A stretch of 64,000 nucleotides of DNA from Auriscalpium vulgare (Eukaryota; Basidiomycota; Agaricomycetes; Russulales; Auriscalpiaceae), in the NCBI GenBank assembly GCA_019915015.1, contig JAHBBC010000016.1, positions 248,001-312,000 of the forward strand. The letters run 5' to 3'. The notes beneath the pieces were generated by a model. The model did no database searches, was not told the origin of the DNA, and was given only the letters and a program-made list of their open reading frames with translations. Positions within the stretch are counted from its first letter, which is position 1, and each line of letters begins with the position of its first letter. Shown here one piece after another: positions 1 to 11,884 of this stretch. A program made the translations under genes and the position numbers.

Positions 1-860
1 TCATCGTTCACGCCTCGTGGATGGATCGCGTCCGCGACCTTGCTGGCTTCCACGGGTTACACGGACGATCGAAGCCGTTGAGCGGACTGTGCGGCGAGCC
101 GGGCGAAAAAAAAAAACTCGGAGGAGGATCATGGACGCACTGGCGCGCCTGCTTGGCATGCGCTGTACTTCGTGGACACCTTGAGGAAGGGTTTCAGCGA
201 TTGCCACGGATGGAAGGGTGTAAGGGGACCGCACAAGGTTAATACCGTCACGCGGTTATTGACACGAAGACAGACAATCGCTGACCGCATACCAGCGGCA
301 CAAGCGAGGTCGAATGGTAGTGATTTGTGCAGGAAGTGGATGGGCATGAATTCGGGGACAGTGCCAAAAAGCGACCATTGATTCGCCCCACGAGGTAGTT
401 TCACAGTGGCGCGGCGGGTTTCTCGTTACTCCTCGGACGTCTGCCGTGAGGCCAAAGCGAGTTGGGCCACCAAGGACGAACTGTCACCAAGAAAGATTAG
501 AGAGATCTAAAACCACTGCCACGGCATTCCCGGCATCGGACTTAAGGGGACCGGACAAAAAAACCCAGTCTCGAAGACGCGATCACGCGCGTTGATTTCT
601 CCCAACAATCAAGTGCGCACAGAAGCACACGGGGCTGGAAACACGTATGGTGAAGGCAGAAGATCGCGCACCCTTTTTCCAATACAATCAGGGTTGGTTG
701 TGTGGAGGAAGAGCTTCCAGGGGCATGCAGCTTCTGCGGGACACCTTGATGTAGTTCCAGGCGACACACGACGATGACTTGACGACATGAAGCGCTGGCT
801 CAGAGCGCTGATGCGGCTTCTTTACTGGACTCCTTCTGGAGGTTGTCGGGAAGGAGTGGG
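1..860. other. no gene recognised
   Basis: No reading frame in this stretch shows a recognisable protein family, and none keeps a plausible exon structure. A short A-run lies near 107-117. It is probably intergenic or old degenerate sequence next to the trehalose-phosphate synthase remnant. Confidence 0.5.
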
Positions 861-865
861 GTCAA

Positions 866-1600
866 TTACCAATGGGGAAGGTCACGTTGTGCCAAGCGGC
901 CTCGAAACTCGAATCCGTTCGGCATGGTGGGCAACCCGAGGATACGGGTTGCACGGAGGAGAGAAGTGCCGCGCATATCGTACGTGTGGGAGCCGATGAG
1001 TCGAGTAGAGGATGCAGAGCAGGAATCTCGCTCCGGCGCACAGGGGAGGATGCGGTAGATCTCGCTGTTGGGGAAGGGCGACGTGTGGAGGAAGACCGAT
1101 TGGGAAGTCCGGGAGGGGTTTCGGGGGAGTCTTCGCCGCCGAGGTCTTCCCGGATTTTTGCGAGCTCGTTCGCGGTGAAGGTCGCGCGTCGGCGGTCCGG
1201 GGGAAGTGACGAGGCCGACGCAGGGCATGGGAGGAGCATGAGGTGGTAGTCCTGCACCCAAACCATGGAGCCGGGGGGAGTTTGTCTGTACACGACCTCT
1301 GCGAAGGCATGTTGGCCTGGCGGTATGCGCAGCCAATTCTCTTCGTCGAAGTATTAATCTCGACGGGGTGGTAGTGGAAGAGGGCCACAGAAGGCGTTGG
1401 AGAAGCCGTTGTAGGGCGGTGGCGACGTTCTGTCGTCGAGGGTCGACGGCGGGAGGAGTACTCGTCGCGAAGGCGAGCGTCCACGATGGGGCGGTCTTGG
1501 ACGGAATGAAGAAGCATGCCAGCCAATCCAGGTGAAAAGGTCATGGACTTTTTGGTTGCCGGATGGTAGAGGGCGATGGACGAGCCCGCCAGAGGACACG
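866..1600 (-). pseudogene. trehalose-6-phosphate synthase fragment (decayed)
   Basis: Pieces of alpha,alpha-trehalose-phosphate synthase (GT20) can be read in order on the minus strand, but in changing frames. They are SSGGLV and FTWIGW near 1520-1600, YNGFSNAF and LFHYHPVEIN near 1370-1420, AYRQANMPS near 1310, VWVQDYHLMLLP near 1240-1265, SEIYRILP near 1060, and a stretch resembling ILG..TPNGFEF..RL near 890-940. In the family these belong to the UDP-glucose and glucose-6-phosphate binding N-terminal half. At least three frame changes are needed, and both the far N-terminus and the whole C-terminal half are missing. I therefore read this as a relic of a duplicated gene. The intact enzyme must be elsewhere if the organism makes trehalose. 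Confidence 0.8.
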
Positions 1601-2400
1601 ATGGTACTCGCAGCGGATTCCTTGGAGTATGGCGACTGGGGAGACGGGTGGAGGACGACGACGATGGTGGCTGATCGCTGGACATGGTGGGGGAACGAGG
1701 GGGCGTACGGGGGAACAGAGGCGGGGTGGCGCTCTTATGCGGAGAGGTATCGGATCCCTCGGGTTTTGCTCAATTCGGCATCGCGCTATGCTAGACGACC
1801 AGGGATGTCATGGCGCACGCAGAGGCCACCAGGCACCTCCAATTTGCCATTTCCTTCTTCCACGCGGCTTGTCTCGCCACTGGCTTGTCGACATGTGCAA
1901 AGGGCGTCCACCGGCGACCTCAGCGGAACAGGGCGAAGTGGCAGGCAGGTTAACGTTGTGGTGTTTCCCAGGCATAATTCAGGAAAATCGTTCACCCGCC
2001 CGGCCGGCCCGGACTTGGCTCCGGCTTCTGAGCCCTCTTTCGCGCCCTTTAATCTTCGCGAGGGCTTTGTTTAATCTCGGCGGGTCCATCTGTTCCAGGC
2101 GCACCCCGCCAGCCCATTGCCATGCAAGCTGGGGCCACTCAGGAGTTCACGGAGGGACTTGGGCAGGACGCGACGCGTCCGTTCACGTGGAAAAAAATGG
2201 GCCTCCTGTCGGGGTCGCGGGGGTCCGCACGCCTCTTGCCTTGAACCATGGCAAACGTCCGACCTACATGGCCGACTTTCTCCCAGCATATTTGCCTTCG
2301 TAGAGTTTCTGCCAGCAGTAGCTTCAGCCCTAGAAAACACGGAGATCGATCCGACCCCCAGGCGGCGCGAACGATGCATCTCGCCGGGAAGGAAACCACC
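1601..2400. other. no gene recognised
   Basis: Reading frames exist on both strands, but none has family-like sequence or a consistent splice pattern. Nothing can be supported here. Confidence 0.4.
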
Positions 2401-2404
2401 ATCA

Positions 2405-3870
2405 GAGAACGATGCTACGTGCGCACGTTCGCGTCCTAGCGCTAATTCCTTACAGCCAGGCTTCATTCCATCGGTATCAGAATGTCAGTCATGATTGATT
2501 GTGAAACTCTAGATAATTGGAGCGTGTGTGTAGGTGTGTGTACAGCGCGGGACAGCTTAGTCCGAGTCGAACTCAATGATGTACTGCGAACTTCGTTAGC
2601 GAGCCTCCCATACTATAGCGCTGAGAGGTTGGACGCACATTCCAATCGTCGGACTCCGGCTCTGACTCCAGCTCTTCCTCCTTCTCCTCGGCAGCAGGAG
2701 CAGCCTCCGCAACGCGAGCGGCGTTAGCGAAAGCCTCGGGGTGGCGAGGTACTCCTTGGCCTGGGCATGGTGGTCAGCATCCGGCATCAGTCTATATCAA
2801 TGAATGCGAGAAGCTCGAAGGTCAGAAAGGGTTTGAATAAGTACTCTTTCGACGTCCAATATATTCAGTGTAGCGATATCACAAAGATCAAGTAACATAT
2901 ACCAAGAGTTTGAGACAATAAAGAACGCACCTTCTCAACACCCTCGAACATGTACTCAGTAGCCAGCGCAATGGCGAGCAGGTTCTTGTACGAGTTGACG
3001 AGGGAGTGCGCAACCGACACGATCGTGGGGTACTTGAGCACAAGCGAGATCGCGACAATGGTCTTGATACCCGACAGGAAGCGGTCGACGAGCTGCGGCG
3101 CATCGACGTCGAGCACCTCCGGCGCAAACACGTTGCCCTGGTCGTAGATCTGCACGACCGACATCCCGTACGTGAACGGCGAGATGTTCAGCATGTTCAG
3201 CAGCGTCGCCTCGGAGGGCCCGACGCGCGTGCCCGCCGTAACGACCTTCACGGCCGACACGATATTAATGTTACCGCGCGCGATTTTCGTCGGAATGCCG
3301 AGTGCCTGGAAGAAGGACGTCTTTCCGGGTTCCATGCCCGTGTTGCCCGCAGGGATGGATACGTCCAGGGGCGCAACGCGCCAGCACGGCGGGCGCAGCG
3401 ATTTTATTAGCCACGACGATGTCGCGCACCTCCGTGAGGTCCATCGCGGTGAAGACAAAGCCGATGTTGCCGCAGACGTGCGGAAGGAGGCGCTCGAGCG
3501 ACGGATGCTCGGGGATGATCGTGCGCAGCGCGCGGCGCACCGTCGTGTTTTTGCCCATCAGGACGACGCCCTTGCCGCGCAGTGCAACGCGGATCTGGTG
3601 CATTTGGTTCGAGCCGACATTGTTAACGTTCACGATGAAGATGGAGGCTGCGAGGGGATTGCGAGAGTGGGGCCGCGGGGGAGGGTACGCGACGTACGGT
3701 ACTCCGCAATGAGCTTGCGAAGCTTCTCGAAGTAGAGCTTTTTCTCAGCACGGCTGGCACACATTGTGCAACTGAGATACACGTATCAGTGAATGAAACA
3801 TCGCAATCACCAGAGAAGTCCACGAACCAGAGTGCCTTATAGGACTTTTCAGGGTAACTGGTGAGCGAGT
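2405..3870. repeat. segmental duplication unit 1 (RPP0 locus)
   Basis: This stretch matches 4365-5960 along its whole length: the 3' flank (block beginning CCTAGCGCT.ATTCCTTACAG), the RPP0-like coding region and introns, and the 5' flank containing GAAACATCGCAA, CGAACCAGAGTGCC and AACTGGTGAGCGAGTA. The two units lie head to tail, offset by about 1.95 kb. Coding sequence has diverged little and flanks much more, so the duplication is not very recent. Confidence 0.85.
2557..3764 (-). pseudogene. 60S acidic ribosomal protein P0 pseudogene
   Basis: Tandem duplicate of the intact RPP0 gene at 4496-5719, on the same strand. The start region (MCASRAEK), the RNA-binding core ([18 protein letters not shown]) and the central domain ([25 protein letters not shown]) remain clear. 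Single-base deletions near 3371 and 3390, relative to the intact copy, shift the frame after ANKIAAPA. Another one-base loss near 2735 breaks the acidic tail right after AKEYLA. The conserved C-terminal stalk peptide SDDDMGFGLFD, which recruits translational GTPases, is absent; the equivalent last exon would read a different short peptide. These lesions make a functional stalk protein unlikely. Intron positions match the intact gene, so the copy arose from DNA, not from mRNA. Confidence 0.85.
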
Positions 3871-4364
3871 ACGTCGACGACGACGCGCAAAGGGTCTTAG
3901 AGTTCGGCCCCAGTGAAAACCCGGGCTGGCTCCCTATGCGCCGGTATGCGTAGGGAAGGGAATATCTGCCATGAGCTGGTATTGACTCGACTCCGAGTCG
4001 GATGTGGGGTATGTCAGCCAGGCCGGGTATGGCGGGTATGGTGTAGAACATCGCCACCGCAGGCATAACTTACCCGTACGGCCAGTACCATGGCATTTCG
4101 TTGCCTAATGCCAGGACCATGTACATGGGTAGACATGGAGTGTCTCGGAATGTACTAGGCATAGCCTAACCAACGGGCAGCAACAAACACCACGGTCACG
4201 TGCCTGAGGTACAACCTCTGTTGTGCGACTTGAACTACGAAACGCACCGCAACCTTTCTCGAAGGCATTTGTGCGACGGTAAGTTGCAAGTGGATTCTGA
4301 TGGAACTCCGTCTCTCGGCCCTTGTATTCATGCACCCGCCACAAGCTCGCGCCTTCAATTTTGA

Positions 4365-5960
4365 CGTTCGCTTCCTAGCGCTGATTCCTTACAGCCGACA
4401 ACTGAGGGCTTCATTCCATCGGTATCAGAATGTCATGATTGATCGTGGAAGTCTAGATACATGGAGCGTGTGTGTACAGCGCGCACGCCGGCAGCTTAGT
4501 CGAATAGCCCGAAGCCCTGTGAGAACGTCGTTAGTGAGCTCCCATAGCGCTGCACGATTCAAGGATCAACGCACCATGTCGTCATCGGACTCCTCCTTCT
4601 CTTCCTCCTTCTCCTCGGCAACAGGAGCAGCCTCGGCAGCGGCAGCCTCCGCAACGGGGGCAGCGCTAACAAACGCATCGGGGTTGGCGAGGTACTCCTT
4701 GGCCTAGGCACGGTTGTCAGCATCCAGCATCCAGTGAATGATACCAATGAATGTGAGAAGCTCAAGGTCAGAAAGGGTTTAAATACTCTACTTTGTCTTT
4801 CGACGTTCAGTATTTTCAGTGTAATGATACCATCACGAAGAACAAGTAACAAAAAAGCCGAGACCAAAAAGGACGCACCTTCTCGGCACCCTCGAATGTG
4901 TACTCAGTAGCCAGGGCAATGGCGAGCAGGTTCTTGTACGAGTTGACGAGGGAGTGCGCGACCGACACGATCGTGGGGTACTTGAGCGCGAGCGAGATAG
5001 CGGCAATGGTCTTGATACCCGAGAGGAAGCGGTCGATGAGATCCTGCGCATCGATGTCGAGCACCTCCGGCGCGAACACGTTGCCCTGGTCGTAGATCTG
5101 CACGACCGACATCCCGTACGTGAACGGCGAAATGTTCAACATGTTGAGCAGGGTCGCCTCGGAGGACCCGACGCGCGTGCCCGCCGTGACGACCTTCACG
5201 TCCGACACGATTTCGATCGTACCACGCGCGATCTTCGTCGGGATGCCGAGCGCCTGGAAGAAGGACGTCTTGCCGGGCTCCATGCCCGTGTTGCCCGCAG
5301 GGATGGACACGTCCAGGGGCGCGAACGCGCCAGCACGGGCGGGCGCAGCGACCTTGTTCGCCACGACGATGTCGCGCACCTCCGCGAGGTCGGTCGCGGT
5401 GAAGACGAAGCCGATGTTGCCGCGGACATGCGGGAGGAGGCGCTCGAGCGTCGGGTACTCGGAGATAATGGTGCGCAGAGCGCGGCGCACCATCGTGTTT
5501 TTGCCCATCAGGACGACACCCTTGCCGCGCAACGCAACACGGATCTGGTGCATCTGGTTGGAGCCGACATTGTCGACATTCACGATGAAGATGGAGGCTG
5601 AAAGAGGATTGCATGAGGTGGGGCGCAGGGCAAGAGGGTGCGCGAAACGTACGGTACTCCGCAATGAGCTTGCGGAGCTTCTCGAAGTAAAGTTCTTTCT
5701 CAGCACGGCTGGCACCCATTGTGAGTTATTTTAGTATCTGCAAAGGCTCGTAAGTCCTCTGGTGTCCGTTCGCAGATGGGACGCACTCACAGAACGGAGA
5801 TAGGGCTACAGAGGGTGCGTGCGTGGATGAAGGGTACCGAGTGCCTCCCAATTGACCTCTGCAACGGAGACACGCGTATCAGCGGTTGAAACATCGCAAC
5901 CATCAGCAACAGAAGTCTACGAACCAGAGTGCCAATGGATTTTTCAAGGCAACTGGTGAG
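4365..5960. repeat. segmental duplication unit 2 (RPP0 locus)
   Basis: Right-hand partner of the unit at 2405-3870; it carries the intact RPP0 gene with its flanks. Confidence 0.85.
4496..5719 (-). CDS. RPP0: 60S acidic ribosomal protein P0 (uL10), ribosomal stalk base
   Basis: P0 anchors the P1/P2 stalk on the GTPase-associated centre of the large subunit. Four exons can be placed on the minus strand. Exon 1 ([19 protein letters not shown]...) ends at a GTACGT donor. Exon 2 resumes with [18 protein letters not shown] and carries the uL10 rRNA-binding core ([18 protein letters not shown]) and the insertion domain through FEGAEK. Exon 3 ([16 protein letters not shown]...) gives the Ala-rich hinge and acidic tail to SDDDM. 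A tiny last exon at 4496-4516 supplies GFGLFD and the stop, completing the hallmark SDDDMGFGLFD tail. The length, about 310 residues, matches the family. Long antisense frames across it are codon-bias shadows. A frameshifted tandem duplicate lies just downstream in the direction of transcription. Confidence 0.95.
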
Positions 5961-6205
5961 CGAGTATGAGTGTCGAAGAATTCCAGCAGAGGCGTCGTGT
6001 CGATGAGGACGCGCAAAGAGAGTTAGAGTTCGGCACCCGCCCGGCACATGCCGCGTCCGCCTCGGCCAGCCAGCGCGACACGCGCTCGACGTCGCGCACG
6101 CTCTCTCAGCTTCCATCTGCGACTCTCGACGTCGCGAAGGCGCGCAGAGGACAGATTCGCAGCCAGCTGAGGAGCGCATTGTCCCGCCTTCGCTCATGCA
6201 ATGGA

Positions 6206-9200
6206 ATGTTGCGATGGGGACTGTCGACCGTCCAACGTTTGGGCGGGCGCGACGCCTCGCTGTCTACCCGCCCGTGAGTTTCCTGAAGCACTCGAGCTAT
6301 GTATTCACGCTGATTGGTACAAACCAGGTGTCTTTCACGGGTACACGGGCTGGCATATAGCACCCGGTACCCTGACAGCAACGCCTCAAGCGTACACGAC
6401 GACGTGTCGAACGCGTCGACGGAGGTGAATTCTCGCGCTGTATCACTATCGATGGCCGTGGTTTCGAACGGTTCATCTGTCTCCTCGACGGAGACGCGTC
6501 CCGCGCTACCTACGCTTGCGTCCTCGGCCCAACAGAAGACGCCACCTATCAAGCTCCTCCGGCAGCTCCTCTCCCCCACCAACATCGCCTCAGACGCGCC
6601 TCTACTCTTCTCAGCACAGACTATTCGCAGCCTGTACCTCCGCGCCGCCTCCAACGGTGCCCTTGACGAGTTCTCGTCAACGCGTTTCTCGGCGCTTCTC
6701 GCGCTATTCGGTACGCTCTCGCATGGGCGGGGCGCCGGCGCGCATGCAAGCAAGCTTGCGGGCCATATGGATGAGGGTGATTGCAAGCAGTGGTGGGGCT
6801 TCATGCTGCACATAGTGCGGGATATGAAGAAGTCCAGGAAGGAGTTAGGAAGTGCGGATCTGTATTGGCTGGTAAAAGCGCGCTTGGGAGAGGCTGGAGT
6901 GGAGGGAGTAATGGTTGATTCTGTCGAGGATGGTGCGCTCTTTCATCTTTGGTCTTTCTTCCGACACTGATTTCGTTTGACATTTCATCACGGCCCAGCC
7001 TCTGCTGCTCTCGACAAAGCGCGCGCGGTATATATGCGCACCAACTTCCACTCTGCCGATCCCGATGCGCATGTCCAGTACATCCAAACTCTGTTCTCGC
7101 TCAGCCGGCCTACTGCAACTATAGAGGCTGCTGGATGGATAACTGCTCTCCTCCGCCGGCAAATGCATGTCTCAAGTCGTATCCTGCGCTTCTTTGGACC
7201 ATCCTCGTGGACCGGGTGGATGCGCTGTCGGACGACGTGAAAATCGACATTCTGGACCTTGTCACGCATCGGTTATCCATGCCCGACGCCAACTTGAAGT
7301 CGCTCCCTGACGAGAACGAGGTCGCATCGCAAGACGAGGCAATCGAGCACGATGCAATGTTCAGCATCAGTGCGACCGACATGACTCGCCAAGTCACTCA
7401 ACTCATCTTCCCGCAACGCGGTGCCCGGGTACTGCTTACCCCGTCGCAATCCGCCTTGCAAAATTGGGCACGCATGCAAGCGCACGCGATGTTTAATACC
7501 GAAATGTCTTCCCAGTGGCGAAACCTCGTGCTCCTGGCGCTAGCCAACTCATCCTCGACTTCCCTCAGCTCTGCCGGCGCGTCCGCTTTCCAAACCCCCG
7601 CAGCACACCACACGTCGACCGTGGATTTCAATATCATCACCGTTTTAACCGTCCTCGAACGCATCAGCCACACTCGTGACGTCGGTGCAGACCTGCAGAC
7701 TTTCGTACGTGCGCTCTGGCGCATGTGGTCTGCGGCCGTACAGGAAGACCGTTCCGTCCACCCCGCGCTCATCCGCCCAATACTCGCGACCTTCTTCCGC
7801 CTCTCTGCACGCACCACCGACGAGGCGCTGCGCGTTCGCGTGCTGCGGCTCGCGAACACGGGCTTCTGGACATTCGACGTCGGCGACGACGTCGCGCGGC
7901 GGCAGGTGCAACTGCTCGCAGTCGAGTATATCGTCGCGAGCGCGGTGTGCGGGCGCACGGTATGGGAGGACGTCGTTGGCGCGCTGCCGCACTATGTCGC
8001 TTTCCCGCAGTGGCAGGGCATGCTCTTAGCGGACACGCTCGCCCGGCTCGCGCGCGTCGATGCGCAGCTGGCGTGGGACATGTATACCCTGTGGGGGCGG
8101 TATCTGGATATCCCGGCGCGGTTGCGGTATTCGCTGTGCCTGGCATTCGTGGAGGAGGGCCGGATCGACCTGGCTACGCCGATGTTGGAGGAGTGGCCCG
8201 CTGTTGGGGAGAAAGGTCAAGCATTGGCTGCTGCGCTCCTTCTGCAGTTATCCCGGGAACGCAGCTGGTACATCGACCTGCAAGTCGCGGGCATCCTGAA
8301 GACTGCGCTACTCGAGTGGTCTGCGTCGCCGGCTGCAATCCCGCCGCGCATCCGCGGCCGTGTTTCGTGGGCGCTCCTCGCCATGGTGCACTCCGCGCAG
8401 CCGTCGGCCGTGCTCCCTATCTTCAGAAACGTGCGGACGAAGCAGCCCAAGTACTTCGGCCCGCGGCTCATCGGCACGCTGTTGCGAACACTTCTCCGCC
8501 ACCGGCAGTTCCGGAGCGCGTCGAAGATGGTGGATGACGTGGCCGCGTTGTATCCTGTCATGGCGACCCGCTGGCGGAGGATGCTGTTTCTTAGTCTGTC
8601 TAGGAGCGGGGCCAGCGCACTGGCGGCGGGCGCCGGCAAACATCTTGCGGAGCGATCGTTGTCGATGGCTGTGGCACGGGCCACGCGGTTTGGGAGGCCC
8701 CATTCTTTGACTGGGCTGCGTATTCAGCGTTGGCTTCCTGCCGTCGTCCGGCCTTCGCCCTCCGACGTCGTGGCCGTGCGCCAGGGGCTTCAATCGCTTG
8801 CCCGCGTCCGCAGTCCGCGCGCCGCTCGAAGCCTCCATCGGCGCGTCCTGCCCCTCCATGACGCCAGCACGCAGACCACGCTCGGGAACGTCATCTTGCA
8901 CAACCACGCCGTGCTCGCGAAGGCGCGCAACCTGCGCGGCGTGCGCGGCGTCATGCGCACGCTCGACTACCTCGTTCGCGAGTGCGCATTCGTGCCGGAC
9001 CGCGTGACGACGAACATCGTCGTCGGCGCCGTGCTTCGCTGGCCACGCGTACTTGATGGCACGCAGGTGCGCGCGCTTTTCGACCACCTCGTGTGGTGTG
9101 GGTATCCGGTCGGCGCGGCCGCTGCCGGCGCGAGGCTGCCCTTCGGCGCGACTATCGAGGCGGCCGCGCGCGCGTCGTCTGCCCTGGAGGGCCTGATACT

Positions 9201-9375
9201 GCCTACGCCAGCGGGCGAGATGTCGTTCTCGAGGCATGTGCGGCCACTGTATAAGATGTTCATCAAGGCGCTTTTTGTGAGAAGGGATGTGGTGGGCGCG
9301 AGGCGGATTGTGGGGATCTTGAAGGATGTTGAGGGTGAGGAACTAGCGAAGGTTGTTGGGCGCAAGAGGCGATAG
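6206..9375 (+). CDS. PPR/TPR-like large protein, probably mitochondrial
   Basis: I chose the ATG at 6206 because it opens a basic, amphipathic presequence (MLRWGLSTVQRLGGRDAS) typical of mitochondrial import. A GTGAGT...CCAG intron (6274-6327) follows, and a second 66-nt intron with a GTGCGC donor ends at CCCAG before 7003. The rest is helical and repeat-like: an early ALDKARAVYMRTNF segment and a C-terminal TTNIVVGAVLRWPRVLDGTQVRALFDHLVWCGYP block look like degenerate pentatricopeptide repeats. The basic end is VVGRKRR. Such proteins usually bind organellar RNA, but no specific orthologue is recognised. Between about 7130 and 7190 the natural frame changes (from ...ITALLRRQ to SYPALLWTILVDR) without a good intron. 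This is a frameshift, a sequence error or an unusual intron. About 960-1,000 residues. Confidence 0.7.
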
Positions 9376-9634
9376 ATACACAGGGTGGGATGTGGAGTAG
9401 CGCGTGGCTTGCGTGTCTGCTGTAGGAAGCTGTAGGCCATGAAAAGGGAAGTGGCGGTCTGAAAAGATCTGTCCAGCGCACCGGACCAGCGCGGCGTCAC
9501 GCCACCAATTCATTAGGATGATATCGAACTTTGAAGGAAACGGATAGGACGTACAAGGTCGCAACGTGGCCACTTGGATAAAACAATGCCCTTCCACTGC
9601 CATCCACCATCATCCAGCCCTCTCTTCCCCTGCC

Positions 9635-11884
9635 ATGTCGGCCAGTGAGCTGAAAGAGCAAGGCAACACGTTTTTCGCAAAGAAACAGTACCCAGAGGCC
9701 ATCGAGAAGTACTCGGCAGCCATTGCGCTTGACGGCGAGGACAAGTTCTTTTACTCGAACAGGGCAGCATGCTACCTTGCTCTGAACGAGTGAGTCGACA
9801 TTTTCTTCGTGCTTGAGACAGTGAAGGATCCGACGCGTATCAGTTATCAGAAAGCAAAGGATGACGCTACCAAGGTGCGCACCCATCCCTAGCGTATTCA
9901 AGTTTCGTCTTGCTTATATCTATCCTACAGGCCACGGAAATTGACCCGACTTTTACGAAAGCTTGGGGCCGTCTCGGCACTGCCCTTGATGTACGTGTCT
10001 CCCATATAGACCTCCACAGACCACTCAGGTTCATCGTCTCCAATACGCGCAGGAACTTGCTCTTCACTCGAAGGCTATCGCCGCATGGGAGCGAGCGGTA
10101 TTGAATGTCCCATCCCGTACCCTCACCGCTGCGGAGACGACCGCGCGAGACATGTATGTCGAGCGCCTTGCCAGGAGCATTGAGCTATCCAAGCGCGTCG
10201 TGCCGGCAGATGCTCGTGTGGTCACGCCGGACGTCGTATGGAAACATAAAGACGATGAAATGCCATGGGTACGCGCGAAGGATATGTTGCCCATGCTGAC
10301 ACGTCGTGGGCAAATGGATAGCAGCGTGAGTCGCTCATTGTTCTTTGAGCGGTTCTGAGCCGGCTGACTGCACTGCTTGCAGGCCTTTGTGATCGAATCT
10401 GCGGCCTCTGTCTGTACATCAGTCAATTTTGTGGGTACGGTGTGCTGATATAGTACCCTCAACCAGGAGTTCAATGAAGCGGTGGAAACGATGTTTCAGT
10501 TGACGATGGAGGTATCGGTCGAAGGTTATAGGTTTAACGGCAAGCCTGGGGTGCGTCACTCCCCCGAGGGGCTCGAACCTAGTTTCAAACATCAGCGTCC
10601 CACATACAGGTCATTCAAGGGATCACTAATGCTGTCTTGAAAGACGACCGCTGCTTCCATATCGCGCGGGAGGGTTGGTTAGAAAGATTTAATGACCAGG
10701 GTAGGCGCTACTTTCCGTTCGCTCGACCTAGCTCACACATTGTCGTTATGGCAGTCAGAATGGAATCCATACACGCCGGGATCTACAAGATAAACAGCAG
10801 ACTCTCTGCTGACGGGCTTATTGCTGAGTTTCGAAGCATCCATGCGGCGGGCGGTTTTGACAAGTCTCGCCCGGCTGTCGCACTCATGACGAGGTCGGTT
10901 CGGCCAAGCGCCCTCTGCTGCCCATTTGGTGTTATTCACCCCTGTTTATCATAAGATTGTTGTTCTTCAACGCGTTTCTATCTGAAGGGCTGGAGGCGAA
11001 ACACGCTGAAGCTGTTGCTGCATACGACACAGTCCTCGCGGTTCTACGGTGGGGAAGGGAAGAGTGGCCGAACGTCGGCAAAGATATCCGAGGCTCAGTT
11101 CTCGAATCCACCTTTATACGAGCCATTCGTTCTGTCCGCCTGAGCACTTACATGGAGGTGAGTAGTTCTGCGTATACGATGTAACGGTATCGAATAGCTG
11201 TGAGCAGGCGTGGACGACCGACAAGATATCGGGGAAGTTCATACTCGATGCAATGCTTGCAGAAGCCGAGGACATACTAGCAGAGATAGCTGCGGATTCA
11301 TCGGACTACATGGGTGATGCATCACACAAGTCTGCATTCTGGACGTATCCGGCGGGAAACGCTCTCAGGTATGTATCGTTGGATTGCGGCACATTATGAA
11401 CCGGTGTTCATGACATATCTCTCGGGCAGTATCAAGGGCTTCGCGCTATATGAGAGGGTCCGCATGCATGGCTACAAGGACTTAGAAGAAGCACGAGCGC
11501 TTCTGCGCAAGGCTGCTGAGTTTTATTTCGAAGCCGCAAAGAAGTTCCCCCGAGACGACGAGAACCACGTTTGTTCGTACCGTTCCGTTTTCCTTCAGGA
11601 ATGTCACCCTTACTATTCGTCAAGGGTACCTAAAAATCGGACTCGACGCACAATGGTCTGCAGGGACGCCAATGAAAGCATGCCTCCCAATCGTCACGCG
11701 TATCCGGGCTGCTATCCCAGAAATGTTCAAGATCTGGGAGTACTCGTCCATGGCTCAAGGAGGCCGTGAAAAGACGCTACAGGACGTGCTTGATTTTGAG
11801 GATTTTGTGCTGGCGGAGGTGGCCTTGGGCAAGGCAAGCATCGATGACGAGCTGCTGCCCCCATGGTGTAAACACGACTTCTAA
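9635..11884 (+). CDS. TPR-repeat protein, tandem paralogue 1
   Basis: The start MSASELKEQGNTFFAKKQYPEAIEKYSAAIAL is a classic tetratricopeptide motif (also YSNRAACYLALNE), as in Hsp70/Hsp90 co-chaperone-type TPR domains. Short exons follow, including KAKDDATK, ATEIDPTFTKAWGRLGTALD, an ELSKRVVPADARVVTP region, FNEAVETMFQLTMEV, VIQGITNAVLKDDRCFHI, VRMESIHAGIYKINSRL, AVAAYDTVLAVLRWGREEWP, ILDAMLAEAEDILAEI and LKIGLDAQWSAGTPMKACLP, ending PPWCKHDF. The N-terminal three TPRs are family-typical; the C-terminal part is a conserved but unnamed region shared only with the next gene here. No enzymatic motif is visible. The gene is extremely intron-rich, with about eleven introns of roughly 50-65 nt. 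Client or pathway cannot be inferred. Confidence 0.8.

Noticed and set aside
4954..5734. Long plus-strand frames across RPP0
   Set aside because: Antisense shadows produced by the strong codon bias of a ribosomal protein gene; Arg/His-rich, no family.
6949..7150. Using the plus-strand frame beginning at 6949 (Cys-rich start) as the N-terminus of the PPR-like protein
   Set aside because: The alternative frame (ALDKARAVYMRTNF...) is more protein-like and is reached by a good 66-nt intron from an exon with a mitochondrial presequence.
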